Notes: generated by a model from the sequence alone, not told the origin. Shown: positions 7,833-16,159, numbered from the stretch's first letter. The stretch is DNA of 64,000 bases from CAKZLS01 sp963771545 (GCA_963771545.1 CAVYTX010000003.1:372001-436000), one strand, 5' to 3'. A program made the numbers and translations.

Positions 7833-9227
7833 TCACACCGGGGTGAATCCGAGAGGTCCGGCGGTCGGTGTATCGAGCTTGCCCGCCAAACCGGTCAGGG
7901 CGGTCTGCAAGATTTCCTCGATGACCGGGTGGTAGAACGGCATCTCCAGCAGATCGAGGACCGTCAACCGCTTCTGAATGCTCCATGCCAGCAAATGGGC
8001 GAGATGTTCGCCGTCGGGCGCGACCATGGCCGCGCCCAGCAGCGTGCCGTCGCGCGGATCGGCGTAGACGCGGATGAGGCCGCCGTCCCGAAGCATGACG
8101 ATGGCGCGGCCCGAATCGAAGCGGGCTTCGCCAATCGCCACGTCGCGCTCTTTCAGGTTTTCCCACGTTTCGCCGATCGCGCAGATGTTGGGATTGGTGA
8201 AGGCGATGGCGAGCGGCGTCCGGCGCCGAAATCCCTCGGCGGGCTCATGGACGGCGTTGTAGCCCGCCACCCGGCCTTCGTGACTCGCTTCGTGGAGTAT
8301 CTCCCGATCCCCATTCACGTCGCCCGCGATGAAAATGGGAAGATCGGCGATCCGCATGGTTTCCCGATTGAACGATGGCATACCGCCATCGTCCAGCGCG
8401 ATGCCCAGGCGGTCCAGCTTCAGGCCGTCCAAATTCGGCGTCCGGCCAGCACAGACCAAAATCTTGTCGACAATGGCGGTTTTCTCGTTCGCCGTCACGC
8501 GGAGGTGTGCGCCGTCGTCTTCGATCTCCGCCTTTCCCTCAAGATGGAAGCCGATATCGCGGCCAAGGAGTTCGATGGCCAGCCGATTGACATCCGGATC
8601 CTCGATCCCGCCAATGTTCGGCAACGCGTCGAACCCCGTGACCTCGACGCCCATCCGGCTCAGGGCTTGGCCCATTTCCAAGCCGATCGCGCCCAACCCC
8701 AACACGGCGATTCGCGCCGGCAACGCCGTTTGCTCGAAGAGGGTGTCCGTGGTCAAGATCCGATCGTGGAAGCGTCGCCATGGCTTTGGAATCGTTGGCG
8801 TGGAGCCGGTCGCGATGATGATTTTCCGGGCGCGGACGCGCTGACCGCCGACGCGAAGCAGGCCGGGTTCCAGAAACTCGGCGAATTGGCGGATGAGCTT
8901 GTCGCCAAGCGGATCCATCGAGTTCTCCATCATACCCGAAACAAACCGGTCTCTCAGCGATCTGACGTGCTCCAGGGCTCGCGGGACATCCAGGGTCAGT
9001 CCACCGCCGCCGGAGATCCCCTCGTCCGCGTATACATGACGGCGATGGAAATCCTCCGCGATTTGGATCAAAACCTTCGACGGCATGCATCCGACGCGGG
9101 CGCAGATCGTGCCCAACGGGCCGCCATCGATAACGACGAAGTTGTCCGTCGCCTCGCGGACTTCGGCCATGGCATGCAGCCCGGCGGTACCGGCCCCGAT
9201 GATTGCAACATCGACGTCTTTGCGCAC
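7833..9227 (-). CDS. Dihydrolipoyl dehydrogenase-like flavoprotein disulfide reductase
   Basis: A 464-residue class I pyridine nucleotide-disulfide oxidoreductase. It has the FAD-binding GAGTAG near the N-terminus, the redox pair C-A-R-V-G-C followed by MPSK, a central NAD-binding GLGAIGLEMG, the second FAD motif IFIAGDVNG, and a C-terminal HPVIEE supplying the His-Glu pair of the partner subunit. GTG 9227 is preferred because GGGAGGAGAG lies just ahead; longer frames read into non-family sequence. No E1/E2 dehydrogenase genes are nearby, so it may act on a different disulfide or as a diaphorase. It is divergent from sodB across a 202-base gap with two Crp/Fnr-type sites, suggesting a redox-stress role. 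Confidence 0.88.
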   Translation of the reverse strand: MRKDVDVAIIGAGTAGLHAMAEVREATDNFVVIDGGPLGTICARVGCMPSKVLIQIAEDFHRRHVYADEGISGGGGLTLDVPRALEHVRSLRDRFVSGMMENSMDPLGDKLIRQFAEFLEPGLLRVGGQRVRARKIIIATGSTPTIPKPWRRFHDRILTTDTLFEQTALPARIAVLGLGAIGLEMGQALSRMGVEVTGFDALPNIGGIEDPDVNRLAIELLGRDIGFHLEGKAEIEDDGAHLRVTANEKTAIVDKILVCAGRTPNLDGLKLDRLGIALDDGGMPSFNRETMRIADLPIFIAGDVNGDREILHEASHEGRVAGYNAVHEPAEGFRRRTPLAIAFTNPNICAIGETWENLKERDVAIGEARFDSGRAIVMLRDGGLIRVYADPRDGTLLGAAMVAPDGEHLAHLLAWSIQKRLTVLDLLEMPFYHPVIEEILQTALTGLAGKLDTPTAGPLGFTPV

Positions 9228-9309
9228 CTTCGCTCTCCTCCCTGTCGACGGACACGAGCAAAAATCCTCGCTCTCGCGCGTACGATGCGGTTGATCCCGC
9301 CGGCCCGCA

Positions 9310-9323
9310 TTAACTTGAGTGAA
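9310..9323. promoter_or_regulatory. Crp/Fnr-type site, lpd-sodB intergenic
   Basis: TTAAC-TTGA-GTGAA has the 5-4-5 geometry of Crp/Fnr operators, about 83 bases upstream of the flavoprotein start and 107 upstream of sodB. A second copy with the same halves is 39 bases away. Confidence 0.5.
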
Positions 9324-9361
9324 TTGACGGGAAAAGCGTCTCGCCGGATTCGTCCCGATTG

Positions 9362-9375
9362 TTAACACAGGTGAA
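9362..9375. promoter_or_regulatory. Crp/Fnr-type site upstream of sodB
   Basis: TTAAC-ACAG-GTGAA repeats both halves of the 9310 site exactly with a different centre. It lies 55 bases before the sodB ATG, where an activator or repressor would contact the promoter. Confidence 0.5.
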
Positions 9376-9429
9376 TGTCCGGAAATCCGCGACACGCGAG
9401 AGTGCGGCTACACCATGAAGGAGAGAGCC

Positions 9430-10056
9430 ATGTTCGAACAGATGCCGCTTCCATTTGCCGAAGACAGTCTCGAACCTCATATCTCGGCACGGACGATGCG
9501 GCTGCATCATGACAGACATCACCGCAAGAACGTCGAGACGTTGAACGAGCTGGTCGCGGGAACGGCGATGGAGGACATGGTGCTTGACGCCATCATTCTG
9601 GCGACGGCGGGCGATCCCGAAAGGAAGGCCATCTGCAACAACGCCGGACAGGTGTGGAACCACGACTTCTTCTGGGCTAGCATGGCCGGCGGTCTCACTG
9701 AGCCCAACACCGAGGTCCGCTCTTGGATCGATCGAGATTTTGGCAGTGTCGACACGTTCAAGAACCGGTTCAAGGAAGCCGCCGTCGGCCAGTTCGGCAG
9801 TGGCTGGGCCTGGCTGGTCATTGCCTCGGATGGCTCGCTGCAGGTCGTCACGACGTCGAACGCGGAAACGCCGATCGTCGGCGACCTGTGGCCGCTCCTC
9901 GCCTGCGACGTTTGGGAGCACGCGTACTATCTGGACTACCAAACCCGCCGCGCCGACTTCGTGCAGGCGTTCTTGGACCATCTGTTGAATTGGGATCTCG
10001 TGGCCGAGCGGCTCCAAACGGAAACGCCGCAACTGAGAACGTCGATGTCGCCGTAG
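9430..10056 (+). CDS. sodB: Superoxide dismutase, Fe-type
   Basis: A 208-residue Fe/Mn-family superoxide dismutase that converts superoxide to oxygen and hydrogen peroxide. Metal ligands are visible: His in PHISARTM, His in VWNHDFFW, and Asp and His in CDVWEHAYY. A glutamine four residues before the second ligand asparagine (AGQVWNH) and the CDVWEHAYY signature favour iron over manganese. ATG 9430 is preferred to 9415 because AAGGAGAGA lies 5 bases ahead. No signal peptide, so cytoplasmic. It diverges from the flavoprotein gene and has a Crp/Fnr-type site at 9362-9375. Confidence 0.95.
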   Translation: MFEQMPLPFAEDSLEPHISARTMRLHHDRHHRKNVETLNELVAGTAMEDMVLDAIILATAGDPERKAICNNAGQVWNHDFFWASMAGGLTEPNTEVRSWIDRDFGSVDTFKNRFKEAAVGQFGSGWAWLVIASDGSLQVVTTSNAETPIVGDLWPLLACDVWEHAYYLDYQTRRADFVQAFLDHLLNWDLVAERLQTETPQLRTSMSP

Positions 10057-10067
10057 CGAGGAACGTC

Positions 10068-10277
10068 CTAACTGGAGCGGAATTTATTCTGAATTTTTTT
10101 CTCGGTCTCCTTCACCACCTCCTTGGCCTTGTCGACGGCTTCTTCCAACGGTCCGGGTCCGCGCAATTGAGCCCCGCAGTTGCCGCAAACAAGATCAGTT
10201 TCGGCCAGACCCGTGTCGGGCGCGACGGCGATGACGTTCTCGCAGTTGGGACAGATGATTTTCATGGGTTCGGCCAC
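10068..10277 (-). CDS. Small zinc-ribbon protein
   Basis: A 69-residue protein with a CPNC ... CGNC zinc ribbon (C-P-N-C near residue 8-11 and C-G-N-C about 20 residues later) followed by a charged helical tail rich in Glu and Lys. The ribbon resembles the MJ0042/zinc-finger type found at the N-terminus of many alphaproteobacterial proteins. GTG 10277 follows GAGGAG at good distance and is preferred over the longer frame. It converges on sodB with only 11 bases between stops. Function unknown; a metal or nucleic-acid binding role is plausible. Confidence 0.7.
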   Translation of the reverse strand: MAEPMKIICPNCENVIAVAPDTGLAETDLVCGNCGAQLRGPGPLEEAVDKAKEVVKETEKKIQNKFRSS

Positions 10278-10381
10278 CGCAAACTCCTCGGGATGGTATC
10301 GAGCGCGCGTTGTCGCCAACGACTATCATACCTACGCCGAGCGGATAAACCGGAACAAAAGGCGGACGCGATGGATTTTGT

Positions 10382-11146
10382 TCAGTGCAATGGGCTCGCG
10401 GCGGCCACCTTTCGATGCGGCCGACGGGGAATGCCCTCGGAATCGGCCAACACCGACAGGGCTTCCGGATCATGGATCGTTGCCCGTCCAAAACCGACCG
10501 TCGCCAACCCATCCTCGCGCAGGGCTCTCAACGTGCGATTGACGTGAACGACGCTCAGGCCCAGGGCGTCGCCCATCATCTCCTGGGTCAAGGGCAACTC
10601 GAATGAATCGACGGCCACGAGGCCGACGCGCTCGAGACGCTGGAACAGTTCAAGCAGAAGATGAGCCATCCGCTCCTTGGCGTTTCGGCGCCCGAGACTG
10701 ACCGTTCGTTCCGCCAGCAAATCGTACTCCGCGGCAATCAGCGTCTCGACAGCCGCCGAAAAAGCCGGACAGTCCCGGTTGGAGTCGGCGACATCCCGGC
10801 GCGATACGCGCCATACCGACGAACCGGTCAAGGTGGCGGCGAACTGTTTCGCGGTTGGCGTAAACGGACCAACCAGATCGCCCGGAACCAGAAAATTCAC
10901 CACCTGTCGACGCCCGTCGCCAAGCAAGCTGTATCGATAGGCCCAACCCTCCCGCAGGAACAGAATGTCGCCCATCTCGTCCCCTTCGGAGTAGATATCC
11001 GTGTTTCGGGCAATCGAACGGACATCGGAGCGCTCGAGAACTCTTATGTCGCGATCCCACAGCAATCCCGCGGACGCCAGCTTGCGAATGAGTGGCTCGC
11101 TGCCGCGCAACGAGATAACGTTCGATGAGCCTGTTTCGCGATACAT
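10382..11146 (-). CDS. Crp/Fnr-family transcriptional regulator
   Basis: A 254-residue regulator with an N-terminal cyclic-nucleotide-binding-like beta roll (about residues 20-140; SEGDEMGDILFLREG, PGDLVGPF) and a C-terminal winged helix-turn-helix with recognition segment GLSVVHVNRTLRAL. The Fnr iron-sulfur cysteine cluster is absent, so oxygen sensing by that route is unlikely; a redox, nitrogen-oxide or other signal is open. ATG 11146 is preferred since GAGGGCGGAAGA lies directly ahead. A strong EcfG-type promoter is at 11239-11263, so the general stress sigma factor probably drives it. It is the natural candidate to bind the TTAAC-N4-GT(T/G)AA sites in this window. Confidence 0.9.
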   Translation of the reverse strand: MYRETGSSNVISLRGSEPLIRKLASAGLLWDRDIRVLERSDVRSIARNTDIYSEGDEMGDILFLREGWAYRYSLLGDGRRQVVNFLVPGDLVGPFTPTAKQFAATLTGSSVWRVSRRDVADSNRDCPAFSAAVETLIAAEYDLLAERTVSLGRRNAKERMAHLLLELFQRLERVGLVAVDSFELPLTQEMMGDALGLSVVHVNRTLRALREDGLATVGFGRATIHDPEALSVLADSEGIPRRPHRKVAAASPLH

Positions 11147-11238
11147 TCTTCCGCCCTCATCATTGCTTCTTTCTGTTCTTATCCATCCCATTCCGCGCGG
11201 TGTCGTTTCCAAGCGTGGCGGAGACATTTGCCTGTAAT

Positions 11239-11263
11239 AACGCCGCGAATGGGTGGAAGTTCC
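11239..11263 (-). promoter_or_regulatory. EcfG-type promoter of the Crp/Fnr gene
   Basis: On the minus strand GGAAC (11263-11259), a 16-base spacer and CGTT (11242-11239) match the alphaproteobacterial general stress promoter exactly. The gene starts about 93 bases downstream. Confidence 0.7.
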
Positions 11264-11400
11264 GATAGGCTTGAAGAAAGCATCTCGTTCGGCCTTGTCC
11301 GGGAGATGCGGATCGGCGGGCATTTGACACGATGGGGCAATCCGCTTGCTTCGATGCCGCTAACGTCGGCGTTTCCGCATCGCGGTCTCCGTCATGAATC

Positions 11401-11426
11401 GGAACATTAAATCCCTAATGTCCGTT
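11401..11426 (+). promoter_or_regulatory. EcfG-type promoter of the AI-2E-type permease
   Basis: GGAAC at 11401-11405, a 17-base spacer and CGTT at 11423-11426 match the general stress promoter exactly. The permease ATG is 108 bases downstream. Confidence 0.7.
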
Positions 11427-11436
11427 ATTCCCATGA

Positions 11437-11464
11437 GTTAATATCAGTAATCGTTGGTATTAAC
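11437..11464. promoter_or_regulatory. Inverted repeat in the permease leader
   Basis: GTTAATA (11437-11443) and TATTAAC (11458-11464) form perfect 7-base arms around a 14-base centre, directly downstream of the EcfG -10 element. The right arm also lies in CGTTGGTATTA, the end sequence of the REP-like repeats seen at 37694, 52961 and 60080, so this may be a repeat remnant rather than an operator. Confidence 0.4.
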
Positions 11465-11533
11465 CGGCCAAACGATATTTTAACTTCGGTCGAATACCCT
11501 GATCGACCACGAATTTTTGCTGGGAACAGCCGC

Positions 11534-12730
11534 ATGGACGAACTGGGCGCAGACAATCCCGAAGAGATCCCCGCGGCGGGTGCCGCCAAGGTATCCTCGC
11601 AAAAGCCGGGGCATCGGGGGTGGGAGCGCGCGCAGTCCATCGCGTTGACCGGCCTGTTCGTCCTGGCGATCTGTTACACATTGTATGTCGCGCAAGACAT
11701 CTTAATGCCGGTGACGGCGGCCGTGATCCTGGCCCTCCTTCTGCAACCGGCCGTTCGGCTCTTGCGGAGGGTCAAGATTCCCGAACCCATCGCCGCCGGG
11801 GTTGTCGTCGCCGCTCTGTTCGCGGTTCTTGCGGTGGGGATCTACTTCCTCTCCGATCCGGCGGCGAAATGGATGTCCCAGATGCCGGATGTCGTGGCGC
11901 AGGTGCAGGCGAAAATCAAGGCGCCGATCAAAGAGATCAACGATGCCAAGGAAGCGGTCGAGGATCTTGTCGAGAAAACGCAGGCGAACACGGAGGTCAA
12001 GCCGAACGGCAATGCCGCCAGCGCTAAAAAGCCCGACGCGGCACCCGAGTCGATCGCGCCGGAGGTGGCTCGCCTGAGCCTCATCGACGTTTTTTCTCGA
12101 ACGTTCGCTGTGCTGAGCGGCGTGGCATGGGGCGCGATAATTATATTCGTTCTGCTGTATTTCTTGCTCGCCAGGGGCACGATCCTCCGCGAGAACATTA
12201 TTTTCGCGCTCCCAACGCTTCGAGACAAAAGGCGCGCACTGGCGGTGACCAGCGACGTTCAGCGGAACGTCTCAGCCTATCTGGTAACGGTGATCCTGAT
12301 CAATTTGGGCCTCGGGGTCGCCATCGGCGTCGCGATGTACGCCGTCGATCTTCCCAACCCCGCCCTGTGGGGCGCAATGGCGGCGATGCTCAATTTCATT
12401 CCTTATCTTGGCGCCATCGCGGGGAGCATCGTCGTGGCGATCGTTGGGCTCCTCACCTATGCCACGCCCGTGGAGGCGTTGCTTCCGCCGATGATCTACC
12501 TGGCCATTAATTCGCTCGAAGGCTATTTGGCCACGCCCGCGATCCTCAGCCGCCGCTTGACGATCAATCCCATCGCCGTATTTCTATCGATCATCTTCTG
12601 GGGCTGGATATGGGGCATCGCCGGCGCCTTGATGGCCGTGCCCATCCTGGCCTGCCTCAAGGTGATTTGCTCCGCCTCCGAGCGTTTGGCGCCGGTAAGC
12701 CAGTTCCTGAACGGCCGCCGAGCGGAATAA
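11534..12730 (+). CDS. AI-2E/PerM-family transporter
   Basis: A 398-residue multi-helix membrane protein of the PF01594 family. Helices cover about 35-85, 90-110, 195-215 and 255-380, with a long soluble segment at about 110-190 that is alanine/lysine-rich. The conserved late block NFIPYLGAIAGS and the P-I-A-V-F-L-S motif are present. Members include autoinducer-2 exporter TqsA and sodium/lithium-proton exchangers, so the substrate is not assigned. The EcfG-type promoter at 11401-11426 puts it in the general stress regulon. Confidence 0.88.
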   Translation: MDELGADNPEEIPAAGAAKVSSQKPGHRGWERAQSIALTGLFVLAICYTLYVAQDILMPVTAAVILALLLQPAVRLLRRVKIPEPIAAGVVVAALFAVLAVGIYFLSDPAAKWMSQMPDVVAQVQAKIKAPIKEINDAKEAVEDLVEKTQANTEVKPNGNAASAKKPDAAPESIAPEVARLSLIDVFSRTFAVLSGVAWGAIIIFVLLYFLLARGTILRENIIFALPTLRDKRRALAVTSDVQRNVSAYLVTVILINLGLGVAIGVAMYAVDLPNPALWGAMAAMLNFIPYLGAIAGSIVVAIVGLLTYATPVEALLPPMIYLAINSLEGYLATPAILSRRLTINPIAVFLSIIFWGWIWGIAGALMAVPILACLKVICSASERLAPVSQFLNGRRAE

Positions 12731-12751
12731 AAACTCGTAAAAACTCGTAAG

Positions 12752-12786
12752 AGAAAAACCCCCGGCCTGGTGTCGCAAGCCGGGGG
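12752..12786 (-). terminator. Rho-independent terminator of the M48 protease gene
   Basis: CCCCCGGC (12759-12766) and GCCGGGGG (12779-12786) form an 8-base stem around a 12-base loop. On the minus strand it is followed by five T residues (12758-12754), so it ends transcription coming from the M48 gene. In the plus direction it lacks a T run. A second inverted repeat, GAGGATGC/GCATCCTC at 12798-12832, lies between this and the M48 stop. Confidence 0.75.
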
Positions 12787-12913
12787 AATAGGTACCGGAG
12801 GATGCACACGGAAGGGTCGGGGGCGCATCCTCGCGTGGCTCAATCATGAAAACGCCGGTTCGCCGATTTGGTTCCCGATCTCCCGAAACTTAATGCGGCG
12901 GGTATCGGCCCGT

Positions 12914-13690
12914 TCAGCGATTCCGGGAGGACTGCTCGTAGATTTCCATGGCCTCCGGCATCACCCGTTCCAGACGTTCGATACGGGAGCCGGGCGATGG
13001 ATGGGTCGAGACGAATTCGGGCGGTCGATCACCGCCAAGGGCGTCGAAGTTCTTCCAAAGTTTAATGGCCGCGCGCGGATCGTATCCGGCCCTGGCCATG
13101 TAAATGAGACCGATGTGATCGGCCTCGGCCTCCTGGCTCCGCGAATAGGGGAGAATGATGCCGAGCGTGGCGGCCGCGGCCGCCATCTGCACAAAGCCGG
13201 CGTTGCCGGTGGCCGCGCCAAGGCCCTGCAAGCCACCCTCTACAAGAACCTGCTGGCTCATGCGTTCCGAGCCGTGCCGCGCGATCGCGTGCGCCACCTC
13301 ATGGGCCATGACCGCGGCCAGCTGATCATCGTTCTCGGCCACCTTGAATAGACCCGTATGGACACCGACCTTACCGCCCGGCAGCGCGAACGCGTTGGGC
13401 GTCTCATCCTCGATAACGGTGATTTCCCACGCCAGGTCCGGCTTGCCGCTCACGGCGGCGATGCGGCGTCCCACCGTCTCGACGCGACGATTGTAATCCT
13501 CCCGATGGGAGATCGTGCTGTTTTCGAGGATCTGCCGGTACGCTTGCAGCCCCATCTGTTGCGCCTCCTGCTCGGGCACCAGAATGAGCTGGTTGCGGCC
13601 GGTCACCGGCGCCGTCTCACAGCCCGCCAGAACGGCGGCGATAACCAGCATAGCCGAAATTTTCGAAAAAAGTCGGGCCGGTTGTTTCAT
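12914..13690 (-). CDS. M48-family metalloprotease, lipoprotein (LoiP-like)
   Basis: A 258-residue zinc protease. The N-terminus is a lipoprotein signal with lipobox LAGC (cysteine near residue 24), so it is membrane-anchored in the periplasm. The zinc site is H-E-V-A-H with the third ligand in E-A-E-A-D-H, as in Oma1/HtpX/LoiP proteases that remove damaged envelope proteins. Length and order match E. coli LoiP (YggG). A perfect EcfG-type promoter lies at 13724-13749, 34 bases before the ATG, marking it as a stress gene. Confidence 0.92.
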   Translation of the reverse strand: MKQPARLFSKISAMLVIAAVLAGCETAPVTGRNQLILVPEQEAQQMGLQAYRQILENSTISHREDYNRRVETVGRRIAAVSGKPDLAWEITVIEDETPNAFALPGGKVGVHTGLFKVAENDDQLAAVMAHEVAHAIARHGSERMSQQVLVEGGLQGLGAATGNAGFVQMAAAAATLGIILPYSRSQEAEADHIGLIYMARAGYDPRAAIKLWKNFDALGGDRPPEFVSTHPSPGSRIERLERVMPEAMEIYEQSSRNR

Positions 13691-13723
13691 TCCCTGATCT
13701 CCTTCAACAGCTACGAACGGGAT

Positions 13724-13749
13724 AACGCCGCGGCCAATCGGCCGGTTCC
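13724..13749 (-). promoter_or_regulatory. EcfG-type promoter of the M48 protease gene
   Basis: On the minus strand GGAAC (13749-13745), 17-base spacer, CGTT (13727-13724). The exact match and the short distance to the start make it one of the strongest candidates here. Confidence 0.72.
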
Positions 13750-13782
13750 CGATAGGGAACCCTCAAAAAACCAGCAGCAATT

Positions 13783-13808
13783 GGAACCAACCGCGAGACT
13801 CGCGGGTT
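13783..13808 (+). promoter_or_regulatory. EcfG-like promoter of the DUF4112 gene
   Basis: GGAAC at 13783-13787, 17-base spacer, GGTT at 13805-13808. The -10 first base deviates (G for C), so this is weaker than its divergent neighbour. Confidence 0.45.
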
Positions 13809-13851
13809 GATCATGAAATGGCGTGCGCCTTGAAAATGGACCGTAAACATC

Positions 13852-14289
13852 ATGATCTATACTTCCGGCGAGCAGTTCTTCGATGCGTCGATCGCGGCCC
13901 CGGAGATCGACGGCACAGCCGATCGTGACACCGCGCAAACCTTGCGCCGGCTCTGCCGTCTGGCGACTTTGCTGGACGACCGTTTCGGCATTCCCGGAAC
14001 GAATGTGCGGTTCGGTCTGGATGCGGTCGTGGGGCTGGTGCCGGGAGTCGGAGATTTGGCGGGCGCGGCGATGTCGGGCTACTTCGTTCTCGAAGGCCGC
14101 CGCCTTGGTGTTCCGAAGCGGCTGCTCATGAAGATGGTGGGCAATATCGCGGTGGATGTGGTTGTCGGCGCCATCCCCATCGTCGGTGACCTGGCCGATA
14201 TCCAATGGAAGGCAAATCGCAAGAATGTTCATCTCTTGATAGACCATCTTCGCGATCCGCGGCGGCCGCGCCCGCTCGATAAGGTATGA
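13852..14289 (+). CDS. DUF4112 membrane-associated protein
   Basis: A 145-residue protein matching DUF4112: RFGIPGTNVRFG followed by GLDAVVGLVPGVGDL and a second hydrophobic block ending in G-A-I-P-I-V-G-D-L. The two glycine-rich hydrophobic stretches (about 60-85 and 105-125) are repeats of each other (VPGVGDLA / IPIVGDLA) and probably insert in or on the membrane. Biochemical function is unknown. It is divergent from the M48 protease with an EcfG-like promoter upstream. Confidence 0.8.
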   Translation: MIYTSGEQFFDASIAAPEIDGTADRDTAQTLRRLCRLATLLDDRFGIPGTNVRFGLDAVVGLVPGVGDLAGAAMSGYFVLEGRRLGVPKRLLMKMVGNIAVDVVVGAIPIVGDLADIQWKANRKNVHLLIDHLRDPRRPRPLDKV

Positions 14290-14302
14290 GCGCTCCTGGC
14301 CG

Positions 14303-15469
14303 CTAAACCTCTTGTTTGAACATTCCGTACAGAAATTCCCTCATTCGGCGTAAAATTCCGCGCGTGCGCCAAAATTCGATATCGAGCCGCTCACAGCGCT
14401 GTAAGTCTTCCTCGAAGTGCCGGTCGAGCGTCGAGACGGTTTCCCGGCAATCGGTAACCAAGGCAATCTCATCGTCCTTCAGCATTGAGCGATGGTTGAA
14501 GTTCGCCGATCCGATGCAGGCGATGATCCCATCCATCGTGACGATCTTGGCGTAAATCATGGTCGGCTGGTATCTCCAGATTTTGACGCCGCCCTCCAGC
14601 AACCGCTCCAGCTGATCCGCTCCCGCCAGCCGCGACAGGCGCTGGTCGGAGTGGGGTCCGGGAATGATGATATCGATCTCGACGCCTCAATTCGCAGCCT
14701 CGACCAGCAGCCGGGTCGCCGCTTGGTCGGGCGCGAGATAGGGGGTGACGAAACGAAGCCGCTTTTCGGCGCGCGCGATGATCGTTCGCAGGAGCGCCGC
14801 GATATCGCTCCAGCCGATCGCGGCGGTCGCGCGAATGACCTGAATGCGCGCGTCGCCGGCGTGCTCCAAACGGGCGACCGTGGTCAAGGCGCCAGCGATC
14901 GATCCGCCCGCTTCGTTCCAATTGCCGTAAAACGCCGCCTGAAGCCCATGGACGGCGGGACCCCGGATCCGAAAATGGGTGTCCCGCCACTCCGTTTCGT
15001 CGCGCGCGTCGCCTTCCCATTCTTCGGCAATTCCGACGCCGCCGGTAAACCCGACCCTGCCGTCGGCAACGAGAACCTTGCGGTGCGTACGATTGTCGCT
15101 GCTCCAAATCTTCCAGGTGGCGAGCGGCCGGAACCACCGGACTTCGACGCCCGCGTTCTCCATATGCGTGACCAACTTCCGGGATATTTCCCCCGCTCCG
15201 AAGGCGTCCAGCAACACCTTGACCTCAATCCCGGCCTTTGAGCGCGCCGCGAGCGCGTCCGCGAACCGGTCGGCGATATCGCCTGTCCAATAGACAAAGG
15301 TAAGGAATTCGATGCTATGCGCCGCCTTTTCGATCTCTTCCAGCATCGCCGGGAAAATCTGGCATCCGTTGCGAAGAACGTCGATCCGGTTGCCTTCGGT
15401 GAAGGGAATTCCAAGCAGGCCCTCGAATGCAAGCCGGTAATCCGCTTCATTCCGTCGAGCCACGACCAC
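14303..15469 (-). pseudogene. Phospholipase D/cardiolipin synthase-like gene with in-frame stop
   Basis: The frame encodes 388 residues of a two-HKD phospholipase D-family enzyme but is interrupted by TGA at 14687-14689, about residue 261. The reading resumes in the same frame: before the stop it reads LVEAAN, after it GVEIDIIIPGPHSD, so a CGA to TGA change would explain it. HKD1 is intact (HRKVLVAD). HKD2 reads YAKIVTMD: the catalytic His is Tyr (TAC at 14554-14552; CAC to TAC). Both changes are C to T. Cardiolipin synthases need both HKD histidines, so even read-through would give a doubtful enzyme. It converges on the DUF4112 gene. Confidence 0.8.
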
Positions 15470-15772
15470 TCCCCTCTTCCCGTTCGGTTGAACTTCCGCG
15501 TCACTTTATATTTTTGATTTCGAAATCTGAACAAAAAGCGCGGCGTCCGGTCTTCGGCTCGGACAAAATCAATGGCGGGCGGCACGGTCAGGCCGTGCAC
15601 GGCCGCAGACGCCTCCGTTATCGAGCTTCCGAGCTTCAAAGAAACCAAAGGCCAGCTCTGGAACTCTCGCCGTCGTTTGGCGTTGTCCTTTCCACACGGT
15701 GCCGGTCGAACTGGCATCAAGCGCCTTCCGGCATCGCGCGAAACGAAACGACCAACCGAGAGGACCGAAACG
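15470..15772. other. Gap holding the holin-like operon promoter
   Basis: About 303 bases between the divergent phospholipase-like gene and the holin-like gene. It carries an exact EcfG-type promoter at 15660-15684; I see no gene and no second clear promoter. Confidence 0.6.
15660..15684 (+). promoter_or_regulatory. EcfG-type promoter of the holin-like/DUF3618/BrkB operon
   Basis: GGAAC at 15660-15664, 16-base spacer, CGTT at 15681-15684. It is 89 bases ahead of the first ATG of the operon. Confidence 0.7.
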
Positions 15773-16159
15773 ATGGCAAGCCACGATCAGCCTATCAAAT
15801 CGCTGCTGGCGGAATTGATTTCCGGAATCAATACCTTGCTTCGTCAAGAGTTGCGGCTCGCCCAGGCGGAGAGTTCCGAAAAGCTTTCCCAGGCGGTGAG
15901 GGGGCTCATTAGTCTGATTGTCGGACTGCTCGTTGCCTTTTGCGCGCTCATTATTCTCCTGCAGGCACTCGTGCTGGCCCTGTCGAACGTCATCGCGCCC
16001 ACCTATGCCGCGCTCATCGTCGGGGGCAGTGTAGCCGTGGTGGCGCTCATTCTCATCGTGCAGGGACAGTCCAGGGTGAAGGTCGACAGCCTCGTTCCCG
16101 AGCGAACAATGAAAGCGATGCGGGAAGATCGGGAACTGGTGATGGAGAAGGTGCGATGA
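15773..16159 (+). CDS. Phage holin-family-like (DUF1469/PF07332) membrane protein
   Basis: A 128-residue protein: an amphipathic N-terminal helix rich in Gln/Glu (LAELISGINTLLRQELRLA), two strong transmembrane helices at about 44-70 and 75-98, and a charged tail. This is the PF07332 layout, widespread in stress operons and not evidence for a prophage. ATG 15773 follows GAGAGGAC; longer frames read through the promoter. The stop overlaps the next gene's start (ATGA), so the two are translationally coupled. Confidence 0.8.
   Translation: MASHDQPIKSLLAELISGINTLLRQELRLAQAESSEKLSQAVRGLISLIVGLLVAFCALIILLQALVLALSNVIAPTYAALIVGGSVAVVALILIVQGQSRVKVDSLVPERTMKAMREDRELVMEKVR

Larger units (their letters stand above)
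11147..11533. other. Divergent control region, Crp/Fnr gene and AI-2E-type permease
   Basis: A 387-base gap with no coding sequence I would support. It holds one EcfG-type promoter on each strand (11239-11263 minus, 11401-11426 plus), a weak Crp/Fnr-like site TTCCC-ATGA-GTTAA at 11428-11441 and an overlapping inverted repeat (11437-11464). Confidence 0.6.

Noticed and set aside
12798..12832. GAGGATGC/GCATCCTC hairpin as a second terminator
   Set aside because: It lacks a T run on either strand; the hairpin at 12759-12786 with five T on the minus side is the better terminator.
14687..14689. TGA read as selenocysteine in the phospholipase-like gene
   Set aside because: The position aligns with an ordinary residue between LVEAAN and GVEID in the family and no selenocysteine insertion hairpin follows.
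15773..16159. Prophage suggested by a phage holin-family match
   Set aside because: The family is common in chromosomal stress operons, and no phage structural, lysis or integrase genes are nearby.
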